Below are positions 1 through 5,650 of a stretch of 5,650 nucleotides of DNA, one piece after another. Under the pieces are notes generated by a model. That model was not told the origin of the DNA. It saw only the letters and a list, made by a program, of their open reading frames with translations, and did no database searches. The stretch comes from Candidatus Hydrogenedentota bacterium. Lineage in GTDB: Bacteria > Hydrogenedentota > Hydrogenedentia > Hydrogenedentales > CAITNO01. The stretch is from the NCBI GenBank assembly GCA_903822375.1, contig CAIJOU010000813.1:1-5650 (forward strand), read 5' to 3'. Position 1 is the first letter of the stretch. Each line of letters opens with the position of its first letter. Made by a program: the position numbers and the translations under genes.

Positions 1-492
1 ATGGGAATCTGCAAGGTCAAGGACGACAACATCGTCCAGGCCATGCAGCAGGTCCAGGCAGACAAGATTGACTATTGGGACTGGTACCAGGCGCGCAACA
101 TCCGGGAGGAGATCCTGTCGTCCGCCTCGGAAGTAATGCGCGCCCAGCAACTGGCGAACCCCGCGGCCGACCCCGCCAAGATTGATACACTGATTGCCAA
201 ATGCGGGGAGGCGGTCGACAAGCAGCAAAAGAAGATGGATGAGTTGAAGAAGCAGGCGGAAGACGCCCAGAAAGCCTATGACGCCTACAATTTCCGGGAC
301 GACCAGTTCGATTTGATGGATGCGGGACTCGCGATAGCGATCTCCATGCTGGCCGTCACTTCGCTGACGCAGACCATCTGGCTGTACTGGCTCTCGATGG
401 TCCCGACGGTATTCGGCGTGGTAATGGGCCTGGCAGGGCTGCTCGGCTGGGGGCTCCATCCCGACATACTGGCCAAATGGCTGGGAACCTGA
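1..492 (+). CDS. DUF4337-like coiled-coil membrane protein, probably 5'-truncated by the window edge
   Basis: The frame is open from the first base to a TGA at 490-492, giving 163 residues. Residues 21-37 (DKIDYWDWYQARNIREE) resemble the conserved segment of DUF4337 proteins, in which a W-x-x-YQA-(K/R)-x-IR motif follows an N-terminal membrane helix. Residues 60-96 are rich in Lys, Glu, Gln and Ala and look like a coiled coil. Two hydrophobic segments follow at about 107-126 and 131-151, so the C-terminus is membrane-embedded. Known DUF4337 members usually start with one further membrane helix. That helix is absent here, so the ATG at position 1 is probably an internal methionine of a gene beginning upstream of the window; a short variant starting at this ATG is the alternative. 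Function is unknown for the family. No convincing terminator separates it from the sigma-factor gene 141 bp downstream. The family call is from memory of the motif, not a profile search. Confidence 0.7.
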   Translation: MGICKVKDDNIVQAMQQVQADKIDYWDWYQARNIREEILSSASEVMRAQQLANPAADPAKIDTLIAKCGEAVDKQQKKMDELKKQAEDAQKAYDAYNFRDDQFDLMDAGLAIAISMLAVTSLTQTIWLYWLSMVPTVFGVVMGLAGLLGWGLHPDILAKWLGT

Positions 493-592
493 GCGCAGCG
501 AAGACGCAGTTTTTGAGTATGCATGGTCCATTCTTCACACATGCTCAGCAATAGCGATCGCGCGTAACACGCATGCCCTTGGGGGGGATTCA

Positions 593-637
593 ATGAACGT
601 TTTGCCCGCTTGCTGCGACATTAGGGGCAAAACATGA
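593..637 (+). CDS. possible 14-residue leader peptide coupled to the sigma-factor start
   Basis: An ATG at 593-595 opens a frame encoding MNVLPACCDIRGKT and stops at TGA 635-637. That stop overlaps the ATG (634-636) of the sigma-factor gene in the ATGA arrangement typical of translational coupling. Five bases upstream of the ATG lies a run of seven G (581-587), which could pair with the anti-Shine-Dalgarno sequence using a G-U pair. The peptide matches nothing I recognise. Its codons also cover the sigma gene's own ribosome binding site (AGGGG, 623-627), so ribosomes translating it would cross that site. A chance short frame is a real alternative, and there is no direct evidence of translation. 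Confidence 0.25.
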   Translation: MNVLPACCDIRGKT

Positions 638-1173
638 AATACCGCGACCAAATATCGGACCAAATCCTCGTGCTGCGCTGTCGGGAAGGCGACGAAAACG
701 CTTTCGACCAGTTGGTTGGGCAGTGGCAGGAACGTCTCTGGCATCATGCGCACCGCCTTACGGGGCGGGAGGACGCCGCGTGGGACGTGACGCAGGATTC
801 CTGGATGGGCATCGCGCGCGGCATCGGGTCACTGCAGGACCCGGCGGCGTTTCCCGGTTGGGCCTACCAGATCGTCAGCAACAAGTGCCGCGACTGGATT
901 CGCAGGGAACAGCGCCGCCGCAAGGGCATCCAAGGCTATGGCGAGCGGTTTGTGGAAGAGGCCTCCACCAACGGCTTGGAGACCTTCGACAGCCTGCGGG
1001 AGGCGATGGAGAAACTCCGTCCGCCCGACCAGACCATTATCTCGCTGCGATATGAAGAGGGTTTTGACACCGCTGAAATTGCCGGCATCCTCGGCATACC
1101 CGAGGGAACCGTGCGCTCACGACTGCACTACACGCGCAAGAGACTGCGCACACTTTTGGAGGAACAGTTATGA
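634..1173 (+). CDS. ECF-type RNA polymerase sigma-70 family factor
   Basis: This 179-residue protein has the length and two-domain layout of an extracytoplasmic-function sigma factor, which directs core RNA polymerase to a dedicated promoter set. Region 2 spans about residues 23-96: AFDQLVGQWQ, then DVTQDSWMGI (51-60), then the FPGWAYQIVSNKCRDWIRRE segment (73-92) that in the family binds core polymerase and the -10 element, ending in a basic run (R90-K97). Region 4 spans about 119-175, with LRPPDQTIISLRYEEGF (128-144) followed by a helix-turn-helix, TAEIAGILGIPEGTVRSRLH (146-165), for the -35 element. No extra C-terminal domain is present. The start is supported by AGGGG at 623-627, six bases before the ATG. 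The stop overlaps the next gene by 4 bp, so the two are very likely one transcript and translationally coupled. Target promoters and inducing signal cannot be read from the sequence. Confidence 0.95.
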   Translation: MKYRDQISDQILVLRCREGDENAFDQLVGQWQERLWHHAHRLTGREDAAWDVTQDSWMGIARGIGSLQDPAAFPGWAYQIVSNKCRDWIRREQRRRKGIQGYGERFVEEASTNGLETFDSLREAMEKLRPPDQTIISLRYEEGFDTAEIAGILGIPEGTVRSRLHYTRKRLRTLLEEQL

Positions 1174-2180
1174 ACTCCCCGGAATTGGGCCGTCAACGAA
1201 TAAACGAGATTCGACGCCTGGCCATCAACGACTTTCGGCGCGAGGTGCGGCTCCGAGCCGTCAGACTGTATCTGTTGTTCATACCGCTGGCCGTGTGCGG
1301 CGGATTGATGTACACGCGCTGGATTCTGCAGACGGACCCGCAGGAGAAGCTGCTTTACGCCATCCTCTTCCTGCTCTCTTTTCAGGGCGTGATGCTTGTG
1401 GGCGTCTGGCTGTGGCTGAACCCGCGCGTGATGCTCCTGCTCAAGGAAATGAAGCTTCTCCGTCTCGACGTTGACCGGGATTCCCTGGAACAAGGCGCAG
1501 GACCGTCCGATTCGCTCGTGGATGTCCTCCAAAACCCCGCGATTCCCCAATGGGCGGGGAAGGGGGGGCTTGTCGTCGCCCTGGTTGCGGCTTCGCTGCT
1601 GGCGGTCCGCATATTCCCGCCGCCCTCCCCACTGCCCGCTGCGGAAATCCGCAACTTCATCACGCTCGGAGACGGCGAATCCGTAGAGTCCGTCTCGGAG
1701 ACAAAGGCACCCTGGAACGGCATGTTTCCCACCTCGGAGATCATCACCTACTGCGACGCCGAGTGCCTTGCCGTCCAAGAGGGGCCGCAGGGCCCAATCT
1801 ATCCCGGCAAGATAACCGATGACAAGGGACATGAACTGCCCGTTGACACACGCATGGTCAACGACGGGAAAAGCTATGAGTTCACCATCCATCTGCCGGA
1901 ACAGATTCTCCCCGGACAGGTCTACGTTCTCCGTGAGCGGCTGACACTGGCCCATTTCGTCAAGAAGGAAGGGGACGCATGGAAGGTCCGCACGCGCGCC
2001 AACTGGGGCGCCCCGGAAGCCCAATACACATTCGTCTACAAGATGCCCAAAGACGCTTCCCTCGTCGATGGCCACCCCGATTCTGAGCGCCAGGACGACA
2101 CCGCCAAGTACGCGGTTTACAAGGCAGTGCGCAGAGACGGCGAATCCTTCGAATTCTCCTTCACCTACAGGACCAAATAA
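1170..2180 (+). CDS. membrane protein with extracytoplasmic C-terminal domain, candidate anti-sigma partner of the adjacent ECF factor
   Basis: The ATG at 1170 overlaps the sigma-factor stop (ATGA) and is preceded by GGAGGA at 1158-1163, six bases upstream, so the start is well supported. The 336-residue product has a basic, probably cytoplasmic N-terminus of about 30 residues. Hydrophobic segments follow at about 33-52, 61-83 and 132-149, then a Pro-rich linker (150-156) and about 180 soluble residues. With a cytoplasmic N-terminus, the three helices place this C-terminal domain outside the membrane. The loop at about 85-130 would be cytoplasmic and is a possible sigma-binding surface. The soluble domain holds a Cys pair at 195 and 199 (CDAEC) and looks mostly beta-strand-forming near its end (YEFTIHLPE, EFSFTYR). 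I recognise no domain family, and the HxxxCxxC motif of zinc anti-sigma factors is absent. The anti-sigma role rests on operon position and topology alone; an unrelated co-transcribed membrane protein remains possible. Confidence 0.85.
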   Translation: MNSPELGRQRINEIRRLAINDFRREVRLRAVRLYLLFIPLAVCGGLMYTRWILQTDPQEKLLYAILFLLSFQGVMLVGVWLWLNPRVMLLLKEMKLLRLDVDRDSLEQGAGPSDSLVDVLQNPAIPQWAGKGGLVVALVAASLLAVRIFPPPSPLPAAEIRNFITLGDGESVESVSETKAPWNGMFPTSEIITYCDAECLAVQEGPQGPIYPGKITDDKGHELPVDTRMVNDGKSYEFTIHLPEQILPGQVYVLRERLTLAHFVKKEGDAWKVRTRANWGAPEAQYTFVYKMPKDASLVDGHPDSERQDDTAKYAVYKAVRRDGESFEFSFTYRTK

Positions 2181-2199
2181 CAAAAGCAACCCCTGACCC

Positions 2200-2244
2200 T
2201 ATCACCCCCCGCCAGTGCGGTCCGCCCTCCTCGAATGGGTGATA
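2200..2244. repeat. 8-bp perfect inverted repeat in the convergent intergenic gap
   Basis: TATCACCC at 2200-2207 is the exact reverse complement of GGGTGATA at 2237-2244. The 29-base interval holds a smaller GCGG-T-CCGC palindrome at 2217-2225. It lies 20 bases after the stop of the plus-strand membrane protein and about 108 bases past the stop of the minus-strand regulator. The position would suit a transcription end signal between convergent genes, but no T-run follows on either strand at the usual distance, so a standard intrinsic terminator is not supported. The rest of the 171-bp gap (2181-2351) shows only weak short stems. Confidence 0.3.
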
Positions 2245-2351
2245 TTCGCACAGCTTTGCGGCGCGCGCTTCGAAGAGAGATTTGAGCAATTTGCGCACAG
2301 GCGCTCACGCGGACCGTGGGCCGTCAAGAACAATTCGAATGAGACCAACCT

Positions 2352-3725
<1,374 letters not shown>

Positions 3726-3774
3726 GGGTCCAATCCTGTCCTTGTGCGCCTCCTGGACGCGTTTTCAGGGGCCT

Positions 3775-3783
3775 ATTGTAACA
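3775..3783 (-). promoter_or_regulatory. candidate extended -10 promoter for the response regulator
   Basis: Read on the minus strand, TGTTACAAT is an extended -10 element (TG, one base, then TACAAT, matching TATAAT at five of six positions). A start about seven bases downstream would give a leader of roughly 43 bases before the ATG at 3725. A -35 is poor: TTGTCG (3806-3801) lies 20 bases away, longer than the ideal 17. Extended -10 promoters can work without a strong -35. Confidence 0.45.
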
Positions 3784-3824
3784 CGCCGGCAGAAACGTTC
3801 CGACAACGCCGCTTTGGGGACAAC

Positions 3825-3852
3825 ACCGCGGGACCCGGACCGTACCCGCGGT
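3825..3852. promoter_or_regulatory. 8-bp inverted repeat between divergent promoters, candidate operator or activator site
   Basis: ACCGCGGG at 3825-3832 and CCCGCGGT at 3845-3852 are exact reverse complements separated by 12 bases. The centre-to-centre spacing of the arms is 20 bp, about two helical turns, which suits a dimeric DNA-binding protein on one DNA face. It lies in the 211-bp divergent region, upstream of both candidate -10 elements. The adjacent Fis-HTH regulator is one candidate binder. High local GC raises the odds of a chance repeat. Confidence 0.35.
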
Positions 3853-3861
3853 TGCGTCCGC

Positions 3862-3871
3862 GCCGCGCGGC
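3862..3871. promoter_or_regulatory. 10-bp perfect palindrome overlapping the expected -35 region
   Basis: GCCGCGCGGC is its own reverse complement. It ends 12 bases before the candidate -10 at 3884, so it covers the place where a -35 element of the plus-strand gene would be expected and leaves no recognisable -35 there. This could mark an operator or an activator-dependent promoter. It consists only of G and C, so chance in GC-rich DNA is a serious alternative. Confidence 0.25.
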
Positions 3872-3880
3872 ATGAACTTC

Positions 3881-3889
3881 TGGTAGACT
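3881..3889 (+). promoter_or_regulatory. weak candidate extended -10 for the secreted propeller/phosphoesterase gene
   Basis: TGGTAGACT has the TG extension and a -10 hexamer TAGACT matching four of six consensus positions, including the key A and the final T. A start near 3896 would leave about 41 bases of leader before the ATG at 3937. No -35 hexamer is seen at the right distance, so it would need an activator or may not be real. Confidence 0.25.
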
Positions 3890-3936
3890 CGTCAGACTTG
3901 AGTGATTCGACATGTTTTTCTCCGGAGACTGGTTTC

Positions 3937-5650
3937 ATGATTCGCACTTTCCCATCCAATGCCTTTCTTGTGCTTGCGGTCCTGCTGGCCGGCGTTTGTC
4001 ATGCCGACCATGGGAAGAAGCCGAAGGATGACGGTTCCGAAATGTTGATGCGGGCCCCCGCAGGGGAACGCTATGCGGACCGCAACCCGCAGGGGGAGAG
4101 TATCCTGCCGAACGGCCGGATTATCACGCCGCTGGGCCGCCTGTTCCGGGTGGAACCGCATCCCTACGGGCTCACGCTGAGTCCGGACGGACGGTGGCTC
4201 ATTGCGGCGTGCACCGCGGGCCCGCAACTGTCCATCCTGGATCTGGCCAATCCCGACGCCCCGGTGCAAAGCACTCTCGGCAACGGCAATGAAAAAGGAA
4301 TACTCGACGCCGTGTTCATGGGTCTCGGCGTCACGCGCGGTTCGGACGTGGTGTACGTGGCCGGCGGCAGCGACTACAGTATCATGGCCTTTGACATTGC
4401 CTCCCGCACGCGGCTCTTCCGCGTGTCCTGCGACCATGAAAGTGGCGGCGAACGCTACCAGTACGGCTATGTGGGCGACCTGCGGCTTTCGCCGGACGGT
4501 GCGCTGCTCTATGCGGTGGATCAGTCGAACTTCCGCCTGCTGGTGGTCGACGCTGCGCAACAGAAGGTTATCAACTCCATTCCCGTCGGCCGCTACCCCT
4601 TTGGCATCGCGCTGTCGTCCGACGGCAGGCGCGCCTATGTGGCCAATGTCGGCACCTACGAGTACGCCAAGATACTGAAGAAGTCGGGTGGCACGGCCAA
4701 GCTGCATTTCCCCCCCTTTGGCGTGCCGTCCAAGGAGGCAAAGAAGGGGGTGGCGCTCAAAATAACCGAGGATGACGAAGATGAGGTGCATGTTCCCGGC
4801 TTGGGGGATCCCAACGATATCCGCGCGATGTCGGTGTGGACCGTTGACATCTCGGTGCGCGGCAGGGAGGGCGTAATCGCCAAGACCAAGACGGGGCGGC
4901 TTGTGGGTGAAAAACTGGAGGACTTTCCCGCGGTCGGCGGGAGCAGCCCCAATTCGCTCGTCGCCACGGACAAACACGTGTACGTGTCCAACGGAAGCAA
5001 CGACAGCATCACGGTCATCAACGCGCGAAACGGGTGGCGGCAGAAGGACATTGAGCTTGAGTTCTGTCCCGCCGCACACGGCCTGCGCGGAATGATCCCC
5101 TTTGGCCTCGCGCTCTCGCCGGACCGGCAAACCCTGTATGTCGCCGAGGCGGGCATCAACGCCGTCGGCGTGGTCCGGCTTAAGGACAACAAGGTGCTGG
5201 GCCATATCCCGACCGCATGGTTCCCCAGCAAACTGGCGGTGTCGCCGGACGGCAAACACCTTTATGTTGCATGCGCCAAAGGGCTGGGGTCGGGTCCCAA
5301 TGACGGACCCAACCACGCGGCCGGGGACTCCACCAGCATAGGCGCGCTGATGCGGGGTTACGTGGAAGTCCTGGACCTGCCCGAATCCCAGGAGGCCCTG
5401 GACGCACTGACCGCAAAAACCATCGCCAACAACGTCGAGTTGTACCCGCGCGCCCGGGACGGCCGGGCAGAGGGGCATCCGGTGCCGCCGGCACCCAAGG
5501 CATGGAAAAGCCCCATCAAGCACGTCATCTACATCACCAAAGAGAACCGGACCTACGACGAGATCTTCGGCGCATGGCCCGGCGGTCGCGGCGACGCCAA
5601 CGTGTGCCGCCTCGGCAAACCCATCGACGTGTCCAACAAGGACAACGGCA
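3937..5650 (+). CDS. secreted YncE-like beta-propeller fused to a phosphoesterase domain (3' end cut by window)
   Basis: The frame is open from ATG 3937 to the window end, 571 codons, with GGAGA at 3924-3928 eight bases before the start. Residues 1-23 form a signal peptide (MIRTFPSNAFLVLAVLLAGVCHA) with a plausible cleavage after A23. Residues about 70-470 hold repeated propeller-blade motifs of the YVTN type: PYGLTLSPDGRWLIAA (76-91), LRLSPDGALLYAVDQ (182-196), PFGIALSSDGRRAYVAN (221-237), PNSLVATDKHVYVSNGSN (338-355), PFGLALSPDRQTLYVAE (388-404) and FPSKLAVSPDGKHLYVA (429-445). At 529-545, HVIYITKENRTYDEIFG matches the opening of phosphoesterase-family domains (phospholipase C/AcpA type), where E536-N537 are the metal-site residues. 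The rest of the catalytic domain lies outside the window. This architecture matches proteins annotated as bifunctional YncE/alkaline phosphatase family. It probably acts outside the cytoplasmic membrane on a phosphate ester, but the substrate is unknown. Between blades 3 and 4 is an extended insertion with an acidic stretch (EDDEDE, 278-283). Confidence 0.92.
   Translation, partial: MIRTFPSNAFLVLAVLLAGVCHADHGKKPKDDGSEMLMRAPAGERYADRNPQGESILPNGRIITPLGRLFRVEPHPYGLTLSPDGRWLIAACTAGPQLSILDLANPDAPVQSTLGNGNEKGILDAVFMGLGVTRGSDVVYVAGGSDYSIMAFDIASRTRLFRVSCDHESGGERYQYGYVGDLRLSPDGALLYAVDQSNFRLLVVDAAQQKVINSIPVGRYPFGIALSSDGRRAYVANVGTYEYAKILKKSGGTAKLHFPPFGVPSKEAKKGVALKITEDDEDEVHVPGLGDPNDIRAMSVWTVDISVRGREGVIAKTKTGRLVGEKLEDFPAVGGSSPNSLVATDKHVYVSNGSNDSITVINARNGWRQKDIELEFCPAAHGLRGMIPFGLALSPDRQTLYVAEAGINAVGVVRLKDNKVLGHIPTAWFPSKLAVSPDGKHLYVACAKGLGSGPNDGPNHAAGDSTSIGALMRGYVEVLDLPESQEALDALTAKTIANNVELYPRARDGRAEGHPVPPAPKAWKSPIKHVIYITKENRTYDEIFGAWPGGRGDANVCRLGKPIDVSNKDNG

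Noticed and set aside
484..488. GGAAC upstream of the sigma gene as an ECF-type autoregulated -35 element
   Set aside because: No typical ECF -10 lies 16-17 bases downstream. GGAAC also occurs on the minus strand at 3801-3797 without a shared -10 pattern, so the match is not informative.
510..514. T5 run after the DUF4337-like gene as an intrinsic terminator
   Set aside because: The preceding bases form no stem longer than about three pairs, so the hairpin requirement is not met.
1128..2189. 353-codon minus-strand frame opposite the sigma partner gene
   Set aside because: It overlaps a plus-strand gene with an ATGA-coupled start and a strong ribosome binding site, and its product shows no domain or coherent membrane pattern.
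3985..4008. LAGVC in the signal peptide as a lipoprotein lipobox
   Set aside because: The residue before the cysteine is Val rather than Gly, Ala or Ser, and a good signal-peptidase I site (CHA followed by D) lies just after; a soluble secreted protein fits better.
4689..4705. TGGCAC...CTGC resembling a sigma-54 -24/-12 promoter
   Set aside because: The GG-to-GC spacing is wrong by two bases and the site lies well inside the propeller coding region.
3892..5523. 543-codon minus-strand frame opposite the propeller/phosphoesterase gene
   Set aside because: No recognisable motifs and a composition typical of antisense frames; the plus strand has a signal peptide, repeated propeller motifs and the phosphoesterase motif in one unbroken frame.

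Overview
The window is GC-rich and densely coded, with bacterial gene structure: Shine-Dalgarno-like sites, an ATGA stop/start overlap, and short intergenic gaps. It holds four clear genes plus a fifth truncated at the left edge. I see no tRNA, rRNA, CRISPR array, insertion sequence or phage gene. A DUF4337-like membrane protein, an ECF sigma factor with an atypical membrane partner, a sigma-54 activator and a secreted beta-propeller/phosphoesterase together suggest an uncultured Gram-negative-type bacterium, perhaps from the Planctomycetota or Hydrogenedentota. That placement is an inference from gene content and GC only.

Left part (1-2180, all plus strand). The window opens inside or at the start of a small coiled-coil and membrane-helix protein that resembles DUF4337 (ends 492). 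After 141 bp without a clear terminator comes a two-gene operon: an ECF-type RNA polymerase sigma factor (634-1173), overlapping by 4 bp a membrane protein with three predicted helices and a large extracytoplasmic domain (1170-2180). The second gene sits where an anti-sigma factor usually sits but has no recognisable zinc anti-sigma motif. A 14-codon reading frame (593-637) ends by overlapping the sigma start codon and may be a coupled leader peptide.

Middle (2181-3725). A 171-bp convergent gap carries a perfect 8-bp inverted repeat. Beyond it, on the minus strand, is a complete NtrC-type response regulator (receiver, AAA+ sigma-54 activation domain, Fis-type HTH) with all key residues intact. 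No histidine kinase is in the window.

Right part (3726-5650). A 211-bp divergent region separates the regulator from a plus-strand secreted protein. It holds a candidate extended -10 promoter in each direction, with an 8-bp inverted repeat and a 10-bp palindrome between them. The secreted protein has a signal peptide, a YVTN/YncE-like beta-propeller and the beginning of a phosphoesterase domain, and runs off the right edge. The layout suggests, but does not prove, that the regulator controls itself and the secreted enzyme. The window therefore shows two separate signal-to-transcription modules, one ECF and one sigma-54-dependent, end to end.
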